From UMGS1696 sp964463375 (lineage in GTDB: Bacteria > Bacillota > Clostridia > Oscillospirales > CAG-272), in assembly GCA_964463375.1 (NCBI GenBank), contig CAYXBQ010000001.1, positions 62,001 to 126,000 on the forward strand: a DNA stretch of 64,000 bases. Direction: 5' to 3'. The notes beneath the pieces are model-generated. The model worked only from the letters and a program-made list of their open reading frames with translations, made no database searches and was not told the DNA's origin. Below, piece by piece: positions 1 through 9,554 of the stretch (position 1 is the stretch's first letter; every line of letters starts with the position of its first letter). The translations under genes were made by a program, and so were the position numbers.

Positions 1-1
1 G

Positions 2-1741
2 GCACGTGTGGCACAACCAGATTTGACCCCGGAGATGAACGCGTTTTACACGGGCATCCGGATCACCTATGAGGCGGTGCTGCACTTCCTGGGTCGGCTG
101 GAGCATATGGCAGAACGGCAGGGCAACGATAAAATGGCACGTGCGCTGCAGCATCTGCAAGTTGGTGCGCCTACGACCTTCTATGAGGCACTGCTGACGG
201 ACTACATTTACTTTATTCTCAGTGAACATATCGAAGGCTTGCAGGCACGCTCTCTTGCCAATTTTGACCGGATCTTTTATCCCTTCTACCGGCAGGATCT
301 CGACCATGGCGTGGACGAGGAGACACTGCGGCAGGAGCTGGCGGCGTTCTTTTTGCAGTTCATGTCCATTGGCAACTATTGGGGACAGCCGGTGTATCTG
401 GGTGGCTGCAATGCCGACGAGAGCACGGTCATCAATGGGCTTTCCTATACGTTCCTCGATGTGTACGACAAAATGGGGATCTACAATCCCAAGATCCAGA
501 TCAAGGTGGCAGACAGCACGCCTCAGGCCTTTTTGGAGAAGGCACTGGATATGATCCGGCGGGGAAACAATTCTATTGTGTTTGTATCCGATGCCACCGT
601 TCGTGCCTCTCTCATGCGTGCCGGTGCTACGGCAGAAGAGGCCAGACTGTGCGACATCAGTGGCTGCTACGAGTACTGTATCCCCGGTGGGATCGCTGTT
701 GGGATGCAGTACGTGAATCTTTTGAAGCCGCTGGAGTTTGCGCTGCATGGCGGCTGCGATGGGATCAGCGGCAAACCGGTGGGTCTTCCCTGCCCGGATG
801 CGGCGGCCTACACGGATTTTGACAGCTTCTTTGCGGAGTACAAACGGCAGCTTGTGGGGATCATCGACACCGTGATCGGCACGGTGAATATTTTCGAGGA
901 CTATCTGCATGAGGTCAATCCGCAGTCGCTGTTGTCTGCCACATATTCCACCTGTGTGGCACGAGGAAAGGATGCGCTGGGTGGCGGTGCGGCGGTCAGT
1001 TTGTCCAGTATGCAGTTTGGATTCATGGCCAATGCGGCGGATTCCCTTGCCAACATCCGCAAGTATGTCTTTGAGAAAAAGCTTGTGACACTGCCAGAAC
1101 TGCGGGATATACTGGATCGGGATTTTGCGGATGCGGAAAAGCTGCGTCGCACATTGGAAATGGATCCGGACAAGTACGGCAACAACCGTGAGATCCCCGA
1201 CAAAATCGCTGTGGAGATCGCAAACTGTGCCGCCAGCCACGTGGAAGGACGACCCAATGCGGCTTGTCGCAACGGAAGGTGGATCTGTGGGTTCCATGTG
1301 GCGAGAATGTCCTACACCTGGGCAGGAGCTACAGCTTCTTCTCCGGACGGCAGACGGCGTGGCGAGGAGCTTTCCAAGAATCTTTCGGCTGCCATGGGAC
1401 GAAACAAGGAAGGGGCTACGGCTGCCATTCTGACCACCACCAAGATCGATGCCCGACAGTTCACCTCGGACGGCTGTCTGGATCTGGGGCTGCTGCCGTC
1501 TGCGGTACAGGGAGACGATGGACTGGCGGCGATGCTGGGGCTGCTGCGGACGTTTATACGCCGGCACGGACACGCCATGCACATCAATGTGTTCAGTGCT
1601 GACACGCTGCGGCAGGCACAAAAGGAACCGGAAAAATACAAGGATCTGCAGATACGGGTGTGTGGCTGGAACGTGCTGTTCAACAACATCAATAAGGAAG
1701 AACAGGATGGGTTCATCCGACAGGCGGAGAGCCTTGTTTGA
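2..1741 (+). CDS. Glycyl radical enzyme (PFL-like), 5' end outside window
   Basis: This is the C-terminal ~579 residues of a pyruvate formate-lyase superfamily enzyme; the frame is open to the window edge and family members run 700-850 residues, so about 150-200 N-terminal residues are missing. The active-site cysteine lies in SGCYE, and the CxE arrangement is the one known from GRE dehydratases/eliminases (glycerol dehydratase, choline lyase type) rather than from PFL itself (Cys-Cys). The C-terminal glycyl loop reads RVCGWNV, with Trp where Tyr is usual. The next gene is a paralogue and an activating enzyme lies at the end of the same gene string. The substrate cannot be told from sequence; a C-O or C-N bond eliminating reaction is inferred. 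Confidence 0.9.
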   Translation, partial: ARVAQPDLTPEMNAFYTGIRITYEAVLHFLGRLEHMAERQGNDKMARALQHLQVGAPTTFYEALLTDYIYFILSEHIEGLQARSLANFDRIFYPFYRQDLDHGVDEETLRQELAAFFLQFMSIGNYWGQPVYLGGCNADESTVINGLSYTFLDVYDKMGIYNPKIQIKVADSTPQAFLEKALDMIRRGNNSIVFVSDATVRASLMRAGATAEEARLCDISGCYEYCIPGGIAVGMQYVNLLKPLEFALHGGCDGISGKPVGLPCPDAAAYTDFDSFFAEYKRQLVGIIDTVIGTVNIFEDYLHEVNPQSLLSATYSTCVARGKDALGGGAAVSLSSMQFGFMANAADSLANIRKYVFEKKLVTLPELRDILDRDFADAEKLRRTLEMDPDKYGNNREIPDKIAVEIANCAASHVEGRPNAACRNGRWICGFHVARMSYTWAGATASSPDGRRRGEELSKNLSAAMGRNKEGATAAILTTTKIDARQFTSDGCLDLGLLPSAVQGDDGLAAMLGLLRTFIRRHGHAMHINVFSADTLRQAQKEPEKYKDLQIRVCGWNVLFNNINKEEQDGFIRQAESLV

Positions 1742-1764
1742 GCTTATTATGTCAAGGTATCATT

Positions 1765-3929
1765 ATGTATTATAATTTTCAAGAAAGCAGACATATCTTG
1801 TCCACGCAGTACACAGATATATCCTGGGATCCTGCCAGTGGACTAGAACCGGATGCATTGGAGCAGGCTGTTCTTGCGTTGGAAAAGGAGCTATGTGGTC
1901 ATACCAAAGCCTACATCAAGGCACAGACCTTTGCGCTGCTTTGTCAAAAGGGACAGATCGCTGTGCTGCCGGCGGACATTTTTCAGGAAAAACTGAACGC
2001 ACGTGGCATTATGAGCCGACAGCGGGATCGGTGGTGGCGGGAAACATTGCCCCACTTTTTGGAAGAAAGACGGGTCGTTGAGAAAGCAGCCACTGCCAGA
2101 GCCTACACGGCAGATCCCGATTTTGGCCATACCGCACCGGACACGATGTCCCTGATCACGCTGGGGCTGCCGGGGCTTCTGGATCGCCTTGTAAAAGCCA
2201 AAGAAGCACACACCTGTCTCACTGCCGCACAAGCAGATTTCTATGCTGCCGGACAGATCGTTTTGCAGGCCATGATGGCATATTGTCTTCGTCTGTCCCA
2301 GGCGAAAGGGATCTCAGCGGAAAATAAAACAGCACTGGCCCATCTGGCGACCCAAGCACCGGCAAACCTATACGAAGCCATGCAGCTGATGGTGGTATAT
2401 TTCTACCTGCATGAGTTTGTCTACGGTACCCGTGTGCGGACGCTGGGGCGACTGGACGTGCTGTTTTATCCGCTCTACCAAAAGGATCTGGCCAATGGGA
2501 CGTTGACACCGGAAAGTGCCACAGAGCTATGGAAGTATTTTCTATACAAGCTTTGGACCATGCAGGTGCCGTTTGACCTTCCCTTTTGCATTGGCGGACT
2601 TGGCGTAGATGGCGAAGAGGTGACAAACGAGCTTTCTTCTCTGATCGTGGAAGCCTACGATACACTGCACATCTACAGTCCCAAAATCCATGTACGGGTA
2701 TCGCCCAAAACACCGATTTCTTTCGTACAGCGTATCCTGCGTTGTATCCGAGATGGTAACAGCAGCTTTGTATTTGTGAACGATACCGTGGCCGTACGGG
2801 CTATGGAAAAATGCGGTGTACCCGAAGCAGAGGCACGGAATTATGTACCGGTGGGCTGCTATGAACCGGGAATCTGGGGCACGGAACTGCCTTGTACCGG
2901 AAATGGGTGGATCTCTCTGCCGAAAGCATTGGAATATGTTTTCACACAGGGGAAGGATCTTTTCACCGGCGAGAGGATCGGTCTGGACACCGGTACGATC
3001 ACCAGCTATGATAGACTGATCGAAGCGGTGAAGGAACAGATCGCCTATATGGTGGACGCAGCACTGACCCATATTACGCACGTGGAGACCTACTACATGG
3101 ACATGGCCCGGATCCACTGCTTTCGGCAACCATGGCTCCTTGTGTGGAAAATGGGATCGATGCCTATGCCGGTGGTGCCCGGTACAACAATAGTTCCTTT
3201 TATATGCACTCCATCGCCACATTGGCGGACAGCTTGGCTGCTATACGGCGGCTCGTGTTCACCGAAAAGCGGTTTACCTTTGACGAGCTGGGTGAGATCC
3301 TGCAAAATGATTGGCAGGGACAGGAAAGTCTACGGCTGGAGATGCTGGCCAGCTCGGAGAAATACGGCAACAATGTAGATACCGTGGATGCCATTGCGGT
3401 AGAGCTTGCAGCCTTTACAGCGGCGCAGATCAACGGCAGACCCAATGGGCGTGGCGGGATCTTCAAAGCTGCCAACTTTACCATCGATATTTGTTTCCCC
3501 AATGGAAAGAAAACCATGGCGACACCGGATGGCAGACACACAGGTGATCCCATTTCCAAGAATCTTTGCGCTGTGACGGCTATGGATCGCAGTGGGATCA
3601 CGGCACTGATACACTCTGTGACCAAAATGGATCACAGCGATTTCCCCAATGGTTCGGTACTGGATTTTGTGCTGCATCCTTCTGCGGTATCCGGTGAAGA
3701 TGGGCTGGCGGCCTTTTATGGGATTCTTTTGACCTATTTCCGGAAAGGCGGCTTTGCCCTGCATGGGAATGTGTTCTGTGCAGAGGATCTGAAAAAAGCA
3801 CAGGCAGAGCCAGAGAAATACGCCACCTTACAGGTACGGGTATGTGGTTGGAATGTATACTTTGTCAACCTCAGCAAGGCGGAACAGGATGCCTTTATCC
3901 TGCAGGCAGAAAATCAGGCGAATCTGTAA
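1765..3929 (+). pseudogene. Second glycyl radical enzyme, interrupted by a frameshift
   Basis: Paralogue of the preceding gene. The first part, read from ATG 1765, carries the GRE barrel and the active-site VGCYE (CxE) motif. The remainder continues in the -1 frame and ends with the glycyl loop RVCGWNV. The frames swap between about 3097 and 3117: the upstream frame reads MDMARI and then becomes nonsense, while the downstream frame reads PDPLLSATMAPC, matching NPQSLLSAT of the first enzyme. Restoring one base gives about 721 residues, a normal family length. No slippery heptamer is visible at the junction, so this is a real mutation or a sequence error rather than obvious programmed frameshifting. 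All motifs on both sides are intact, which suggests a recent event or an error. Confidence 0.85.
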
Positions 3930-3943
3930 AGGAAGGTATGGCA

Positions 3944-4837
3944 ATGAAGCTACTTCAGCAACTGCGTGGCTGTCGCTGTGTCATTGGAGAGGGACCCATC
4001 TGGCATACACAGAACCGATCGCTGTATTACACCAATGGTGGGGGCAAGTCGATCTGCATCTGGCACGCACCAACGGATACGCTGACAATCCGGCACCTCT
4101 CCAGGGATGTGGCGGCAATGGCGTTTACGCTGCGTGGAGACATGATCGTCTCCCGTATGGATGGGGTATTTTTGCTCCGGGACGATGACACAACTTTGCC
4201 GCTGTATGATACGGAGCGATATACCATTCGGTATGGTAACGATATGAAGGTGGGACCGGATGGGGCTATTTATGTGGGGACGCAAAGTGAACGGCGCATG
4301 GGGCTCTCCGACCGGATCGATGGCAAGCTCTACCGGATCGGCGTGGACGGAACGGTGGCGGTACTTTTGGATGGGCTACGACTATCCAACGGTATGGCTT
4401 GGTCTCCCGATGGCACTTGGTTCTACCACACCGACAGCGACACCGGGATCATTCGGGAATATGCTTTTGCAAACGGTGAGATCAGCGCTACAGGTCGATC
4501 GGTGGCTGTACCCGGCGTGGATGGATTTACCATAGACAAAGCAGGACGGCTGTACATTGGCTGCTGGGGACAGGGACATATTGCGGTGGTAGATACGGTC
4601 ACCATGGCCGTCACGAAAACGATACCGATGCCTTGTGGGATCCCGGCCAGCTGTGGTTTCTGCGGTACACATATGGACATCTTAGCGGTGACTACGGCCT
4701 GTCTGGATCGCGATCTGGAGCAGGATCCGGATGCCGGATTCACTTGCCTTTACCAGACGAACACCACTGCACCGCTGCCGTATCTGTTCGGCTGCCGTAT
4801 GCTCGGCATAGAGAATGTACAAGGAGAGGATATATGA
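3944..4837 (+). CDS. SMP-30/gluconolactonase/LRE family protein
   Basis: A 297-residue six-bladed beta-propeller of the SMP-30/gluconolactonase family; members hydrolyse sugar lactones or related esters using a bound divalent metal. Visible signatures are GEGPIW near the N-terminus (first metal-ligand glutamate), NGMAWSPDG and YHTDSDTG in the central blades. ATG 3944 is preferred over ATG 3938 because the GGAAGG ribosome site (3931-3936) then has a 7-nt gap. It starts 14 nt after the second GRE and its stop overlaps the start of the activating enzyme (ATGA), so it is translationally coupled to the GRE system. This suggests that a sugar acid or lactone takes part in the pathway (inference). 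No signal peptide is seen. Confidence 0.85.
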   Translation: MKLLQQLRGCRCVIGEGPIWHTQNRSLYYTNGGGKSICIWHAPTDTLTIRHLSRDVAAMAFTLRGDMIVSRMDGVFLLRDDDTTLPLYDTERYTIRYGNDMKVGPDGAIYVGTQSERRMGLSDRIDGKLYRIGVDGTVAVLLDGLRLSNGMAWSPDGTWFYHTDSDTGIIREYAFANGEISATGRSVAVPGVDGFTIDKAGRLYIGCWGQGHIAVVDTVTMAVTKTIPMPCGIPASCGFCGTHMDILAVTTACLDRDLEQDPDAGFTCLYQTNTTAPLPYLFGCRMLGIENVQGEDI

Positions 4838-5697
4838 TCGCCAGAATTTCGGATATCAAGCGTTTTGCGGTACACGATGGTGACGGCATACGCACCACGG
4901 TATTTTTCAAAGGCTGCAGTCTGCAGTGTCTGTGGTGTCACAATCCAGAGGGGATCGGCTTTCCTCCGCAGCTCGCTTACTACGAAAACAAGTGCCTGGG
5001 TTGTGGAGAATGTGCTGCGGTCTGTCCCTCGGCGGCGCACAAAATGGAGGATAGCTGTCATACCTTTCTGCGGGAAAGCTGTGTGGGCTGTGGCCGGTGT
5101 GCGTCGGTCTGTCTGGGTGCGGCCCTGGTCTATTATGGCAGAGAGGTCACGGTGGACGAACTGCTGCCGCTGCTTTTGGAGGATCGAGAGTTCTATGAAA
5201 ACTCCGGCGGCGGTGTGACGGTATCCGGTGGAGAATGTCTGATGCAGGCGCCGTTTTGTCGGGAGCTTCTGCGGCAGCTCAAAGCGGAAGGCATCCATAC
5301 GGCGGTCGATACCTGTGGGGCTGTGTCGTGGCACCATTTTGAACAAGTGCTACCATATACGGATATTTTTCTGTACGATATAAAAGCCTATGACGAGGAT
5401 GTACATATCCGCTGCACCGGCCATTCGAATGCACAGATATTAGACAATCTGCGGAAATTGGATGCACTTGGCAAGCCGGTGGAGATCCGGATCCCCTATG
5501 TGCCAAAGTATAATGCGGATCAAATGCCCAAAATCGCCGCTTTTCTCCAAACGCTACACAACGTGACCAAGGTGAAGGTGCTGGCGTATCACAACTATGC
5601 CGGATCCAAATATGCGGCGCTGGGCATGCAAAATACATTGCCGGATACCCTGCCGACTGCAGAAGAGGTCGCAGTAGCACAGGCATTGTTTTCTTAA
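4834..5697 (+). CDS. Glycyl radical enzyme activating enzyme (radical SAM)
   Basis: A 287-residue radical SAM protein that would install the glycyl radical on the neighbouring GREs by reductive cleavage of S-adenosylmethionine. It has the radical SAM motif CSLQCLWC near residue 30, then two ferredoxin-like clusters (CLGCGECAAVC and CVGCGRCASVC, about residues 55-95), as is typical of activases for non-PFL GREs. SGGECL and the DIK motif follow. It is the last gene of the cluster, overlapping the lactonase-like gene by 4 nt and followed directly by a terminator. With two GREs upstream and a third GRE elsewhere in the window lacking a neighbouring activase, it could serve more than one partner. 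Confidence 0.95.
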   Translation: MIARISDIKRFAVHDGDGIRTTVFFKGCSLQCLWCHNPEGIGFPPQLAYYENKCLGCGECAAVCPSAAHKMEDSCHTFLRESCVGCGRCASVCLGAALVYYGREVTVDELLPLLLEDREFYENSGGGVTVSGGECLMQAPFCRELLRQLKAEGIHTAVDTCGAVSWHHFEQVLPYTDIFLYDIKAYDEDVHIRCTGHSNAQILDNLRKLDALGKPVEIRIPYVPKYNADQMPKIAAFLQTLHNVTKVKVLAYHNYAGSKYAALGMQNTLPDTLPTAEEVAVAQALFS

Positions 5698-5706
5698 GAA
5701 TCAAGG

Positions 5707-5738
5707 ACGACTGTATTTCACGAATATAGTCGTTTTTT
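5707..5738 (+). terminator. Rho-independent terminator of the GRE cluster
   Basis: Ten-base inverted repeat ACGACTGTAT/ATATAGTCGT (one mismatch) around a short loop, running into six Ts. It lies 9 nt after the activating enzyme stop codon. Confidence 0.8.
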
Positions 5739-5861
5739 CAAAGAATGCCGAAAGTAGCCGATTGACTATTTTTTGGTTTTGATAATGGGATAGATTTATG
5801 CAAAACGTCGTACCCATCCGGAAATGCCGGAAAATTCCTTCGATTATTTCACGGGATAGTG

Positions 5862-5891
5862 TTGACTTTTTCACACGGTTTGTGTTAAAAT
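5862..5891 (+). promoter_or_regulatory. Promoter of the DeoR regulator gene, with possible operator
   Basis: TTGACT at 5862-5867 and TTAAAA/TAAAAT at 5885-5891 with a 17-18 bp spacer. The spacer contains an imperfect dyad CACAC-ggtt-TGTGT that could be an operator for autoregulation (inference). Confidence 0.6.
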
Positions 5892-5984
5892 ATAGCAGAT
5901 GAATGTGATTTTGACGGCGTGTCCTGCGGTGGTATCCCCAGCAAGTATTTCTACGGCTGTCAGAGATCGGAAAGGCGGAACGAC

Positions 5985-6758
5985 GTGTATAATGAAAGAC
6001 GGGAGCAGATCCGAAATCTTCTGCTCACAAAACCATTCATTTCGATTAAAGAACTGGAAGAAATGTTCCCGGATGTTTCCGGCATGACCCTGCGGCGGGA
6101 TATTGAGTACTTTGAGAGAGAGCATGAAGCCATCAAGGTTCGTGGCGGTGCACGGTCTATGAAGTTTATCACGACCCAGTCGGATGACTCCATCACCACC
6201 CGGATGAACGAGAACGTACACTCCAAGGACTCCATTGCCTCCCGGGCTGCCTCCTATCTGGAGACCGGCCGCTCCATTTTTATCGACTCCGGTTCGACCT
6301 TGCAGCGGATCGTGCCCTATGTGCCCAACGATCGGTTCACCTTTACCACCACGGATCCGGCTTCGGCTCTGGAGCTTTGTAAGATCGGGCTACCCATTGT
6401 GAACATCGTGGGTGGCAAGCTGGACCGGGACAACCAGACCATCACCGGGCTACAGGCCACACGGTTTTTGGCAGACATCAATATCGACATTGCGCTGCTC
6501 TCGCCATCGGGGCTTTCTGCCCGCAGTGGATTTACCGTAGGCAACTACAGTGAATGTGAGCTGAAGCGTATCGTCGTAGAAAAGGCACGGCTGGTGGTGA
6601 TCCTGATGGACGCTTCCAAGATCGACAAATCCCTGCCCTACACCTTCTGCAATTTCGACCGGGTGGATATCCTCATTACGGATGGACCGCTGCCGGAAGA
6701 GTTAGATGCTATGGCTCGGGACAATCATGTACAGATCATCGATGTTTCCGCCGAATGA
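5985..6758 (+). CDS. DeoR/GlpR family transcriptional regulator
   Basis: A 257-residue regulator: an N-terminal DeoR winged helix-turn-helix (about residues 5-60, with the characteristic SGMTLRRDIEYFE recognition region) and a C-terminal sugar-phosphate-sensing domain of the DeoR type (FIDSGSTLQRIV, GGKLDRDNQT, LMDASKID). A GTG at 5985 is chosen as start because AAAGGCGG sits 6 nt upstream and the HTH then begins at the expected place; upstream in-frame residues look non-coding. It lies between the GRE cluster and the 2-oxoacid dehydrogenase genes in the same orientation and probably controls the dehydrogenase operon that follows 69 nt later, though the GRE cluster is an alternative target. 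Confidence 0.88.
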   Translation: MYNERREQIRNLLLTKPFISIKELEEMFPDVSGMTLRRDIEYFEREHEAIKVRGGARSMKFITTQSDDSITTRMNENVHSKDSIASRAASYLETGRSIFIDSGSTLQRIVPYVPNDRFTFTTTDPASALELCKIGLPIVNIVGGKLDRDNQTITGLQATRFLADINIDIALLSPSGLSARSGFTVGNYSECELKRIVVEKARLVVILMDASKIDKSLPYTFCNFDRVDILITDGPLPEELDAMARDNHVQIIDVSAE

Positions 6759-6827
6759 CGGAGCACGGTGTTATCTATAAATCACCTTTGATTCGTGAAT
6801 CTACTATACAAGAAAGGAAAGATACAT

Positions 6828-8132
6828 ATGGCTAATGTTGTCATCATGCCCCGTCAGGGACAAAGCGTAGAAAGCTGCATCATTACCACATGGCAGAAGA
6901 AGGAAGGCGATAAGGTCGCTGTGGGGGACATCCTGTTCTCTTACGAGACCGACAAGTCTGCCTTTGACGAACCTTCCCAGTTTGATGGGACCGTTCTGAA
7001 GCTGCTGTTTGCAGAAGGCGATGTAGTGCCCTGTCTGGAAGGGGTCTGCATCATCGGTAAGGAGGGCGAAGACATCTCCGGTCTGGTTGGCGCTGCTGCC
7101 GCTGCCGAAGAAGCTGCTCCTGCCGCTGAAGAAGCAAAGAAGGAAGAGGCTGCACCTGTAGAGGCTGCCGCAACGGCTCCTGTTGCAGGAGATCGTGTGT
7201 TCATCTCTCCCCGTGCCAAGATCCTGGCTCTGAAGACCGGTTGTGACCTGTCCAAGGTCGTTCCCACTGGCCCTCACGGTCGTATCATCGAAAGAGACGT
7301 AAACAAGGCACTGGATGCCGGCTTTACCACCACCACCGACAAGATCGAAGCCTTCCTGAACGGCACCTTTGTAGCTGAGGAAGAAAAGGTTGCTCCTGTG
7401 GCAGAGGCTCCTGTTGCGGCCGCTGCACCGGTTGCCGACGATCTGCGTGCGTATGTGGAAGAACCCTTCTCCAATGTACGCAAGGTCATCGCCAAGTCCA
7501 TGCACGCTTCCCTGTCCGAAATGGCACAGCTCACCCTCAACGCTTCCTTCGATGCAACGGCACTGCTGGCATACAGAGAAAAGCTCAAGGCCGGTGCAGA
7601 GGCTGTTGGTCTGGGCAAGATCACCATCAACGACATGGTACTGTATGCGGTTTCTCGTGTACTGCCGAACCATCCGGAGATCAACGCCAATGTGGTGGAC
7701 AACACCTTCCGGAAGTTCAAGCACGCCAACATTGGTATGGCTGTGGACACCGACCGTGGGCTGCTGGTTCCCGTGATCTTTGGTGCGGAAAAGCTGACGC
7801 TGGCTGAAATGGCACAGAAGACCAAGGAAGCTGCCGGTAAGGCAAGAGAAGGCAAGCTGGCTCCCGATGATATGAGCGGCGGTTCCTTCACCGTTTCCAA
7901 CCTGGGCTCCATGGGCGTGGAAAGCTTTACGCCTGTTATCAACCCGCCGCAGACCGCTATCCTGGGCGTATGCTGCACCACCAACCGGGTAAAGGCTGAT
8001 GGTTCTGTATATCCGGCTATGGGTCTGTCTCTGACCTTTGACCACAGAGCTGTGGATGGTGCTCCGGCTGCCAAGTTCCTGAAGGAGCTGTGCGTGGCAC
8101 TGGAAAACTTCGACCTGCTGCTGGCCAAGTAA
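6828..8132 (+). CDS. 2-oxoacid dehydrogenase E2 (dihydrolipoamide acyltransferase)
   Basis: A 434-residue E2 core subunit. Domains in order are one lipoyl domain (residues 1-80, lipoyl-lysine in ETDKSAFD), an Ala/Glu/Pro-rich swinging linker, a peripheral-subunit-binding domain (about 125-165, FISPRAKILA...GRIIERDV), a second linker, and the acyltransferase domain (about 205-434) with the catalytic DHRAVDG. ATG 6828 follows AAAGGAAAG at good spacing. E3 follows, and E1 comes after an inserted SGNH hydrolase gene. The complex oxidatively decarboxylates a 2-oxoacid to an acyl-CoA; pyruvate, acetoin or a branched-chain oxoacid cannot be separated from sequence alone. Confidence 0.93.
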   Translation: MANVVIMPRQGQSVESCIITTWQKKEGDKVAVGDILFSYETDKSAFDEPSQFDGTVLKLLFAEGDVVPCLEGVCIIGKEGEDISGLVGAAAAAEEAAPAAEEAKKEEAAPVEAAATAPVAGDRVFISPRAKILALKTGCDLSKVVPTGPHGRIIERDVNKALDAGFTTTTDKIEAFLNGTFVAEEEKVAPVAEAPVAAAAPVADDLRAYVEEPFSNVRKVIAKSMHASLSEMAQLTLNASFDATALLAYREKLKAGAEAVGLGKITINDMVLYAVSRVLPNHPEINANVVDNTFRKFKHANIGMAVDTDRGLLVPVIFGAEKLTLAEMAQKTKEAAGKAREGKLAPDDMSGGSFTVSNLGSMGVESFTPVINPPQTAILGVCCTTNRVKADGSVYPAMGLSLTFDHRAVDGAPAAKFLKELCVALENFDLLLAK

Positions 8133-8173
8133 GATAGGCGAACACAATATTTGTTTGTGAGGTACATATAACC

Positions 8174-9547
8174 ATGTATGATCTGATTATTCTGGGCGGT
8201 GGCCCTGCTGGATACAATGCGGCAGAACGGGCAGCACACCATGGTCTCAAAACCCTCGTTTGTGAAGAACGGGCGCTGGGCGGTGTTTGTCTGAACGAAG
8301 GCTGCATCCCCACCAAGACCCTGCTCTACTCTGCCAAGATCTTTGACTATGCCAACCATGGGGACAAGTATGGTGTCACTGTGGAAGGGGCCAAGATCGA
8401 CCACGCAAAGGTCGTGGATCGGAAGGATAAGGTCGTAAAGACCCTGGTTTCCGGTGTGGCTGCCAAGATGAAGGGCGCCGGCGTTACCGTTGTGGATGGT
8501 ACCGCCAAGATCACCGGCAAGACGGCGAACGGCTTTGCTGTGGAATGCAAGGGTGAGACCTACGAAGCGGCTAAGCTGCTGATCTGCACCGGTTCCGAAG
8601 CTGTAATCCCCCCGGTCTCCGGTCTGCGGGAATCCTATGAAGCCGGTCTGGCTGTGACCAACCGGGAGATTTTGGACATTCGTGTGCTGCCCAAGAGAGT
8701 CGTTGTTGTGGGCGGCGGCGTTATCGGTCTGGAAATGGCATCCTACTTCAATTCCGTTGGCAGCGAAGTTACCGTTGTGGAAATGCTGAACAAGATCGCC
8801 GGTCCTACCGAAGGTGAGATCTCTGCCAACCTGGAAAAGAACTATGCCAAGAAGGGCGTAAAGTTCATTCTGGGTGCTAAGGTCGCCTCTGTCAATGGCA
8901 AGCCCGGCGAAGGCGTTGTGGAATACGAAAAGGATGGCAAGGTCGAAAAGATCGAATGCGACCTGGTACTGGTTTCCACCGGTCGTCGTGCCAGAACCAA
9001 GGGCATTGGCCTGGAAGAGCTGGGCGTACAGATGAACCGTGGTGCTGTTGTTACCGACGAACAGTGCCGTACTTCTGTACCCGGTGTTTGGGCTGCCGGC
9101 GACGTAAACGGGAAGGTCATGCTGGCCCACACCGCTTACAGAGAAGGCGAAGTTGCCGTTTCCGATATGGTCGGCATCAAGGACAGAGTAGACTACCGTT
9201 CCATTCCTTCCGTAATTTACACCAATCCCGAGGTGGGTACCGTTGGGGAGACCCTGGAATCTGCCAAGGCTGCCGGCTTTGACGCTGCCGAAGTGACACT
9301 GTCTCTGCGGTACAGCGGTCGGTACATTGCAGAAAACGAAGGCGGCGACGGGTTCGTCAAGGTCGTTTACGGCAAGGAACACAACCAGATCCTGGGTGTT
9401 CACATGATCGGCAACTATGCTTCCGAGATCATTTACGGTGCGGCTGCTATGGTGGCCAAGGAACAGAGAGTGGCTGATGTACAGAAGATCGTCTTTCCCC
9501 ATCCCACCGTTTGCGAAGTGATCCGGGAAGCTATGTTCACCATCTGA
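8174..9547 (+). CDS. lpdA: Dihydrolipoamide dehydrogenase (E3)
   Basis: A 457-residue flavoprotein disulfide reductase of usual length. It has the FAD site GGGPAGYNAAE, the redox-active disulfide GGVCLNEGCIPTK, the NAD site GGGVIGLEMA, the second FAD motif WAAGDVNG and the C-terminal catalytic His-Glu of HPTVCE. There is no extra N-terminal lipoyl domain. It reoxidises the dihydrolipoamide arm of the upstream E2. The stop is 7 nt before the SGNH hydrolase start, so they are almost certainly co-transcribed. Confidence 0.95.
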   Translation: MYDLIILGGGPAGYNAAERAAHHGLKTLVCEERALGGVCLNEGCIPTKTLLYSAKIFDYANHGDKYGVTVEGAKIDHAKVVDRKDKVVKTLVSGVAAKMKGAGVTVVDGTAKITGKTANGFAVECKGETYEAAKLLICTGSEAVIPPVSGLRESYEAGLAVTNREILDIRVLPKRVVVVGGGVIGLEMASYFNSVGSEVTVVEMLNKIAGPTEGEISANLEKNYAKKGVKFILGAKVASVNGKPGEGVVEYEKDGKVEKIECDLVLVSTGRRARTKGIGLEELGVQMNRGAVVTDEQCRTSVPGVWAAGDVNGKVMLAHTAYREGEVAVSDMVGIKDRVDYRSIPSVIYTNPEVGTVGETLESAKAAGFDAAEVTLSLRYSGRYIAENEGGDGFVKVVYGKEHNQILGVHMIGNYASEIIYGAAAMVAKEQRVADVQKIVFPHPTVCEVIREAMFTI

Positions 9548-9554
9548 ACCTTTC

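Noticed and set aside
3097..3117. Programmed ribosomal frameshift in the second GRE
   Set aside because: No X XXY YYZ slippery heptamer and no clear downstream pseudoknot; a mutation or sequence error is simpler.
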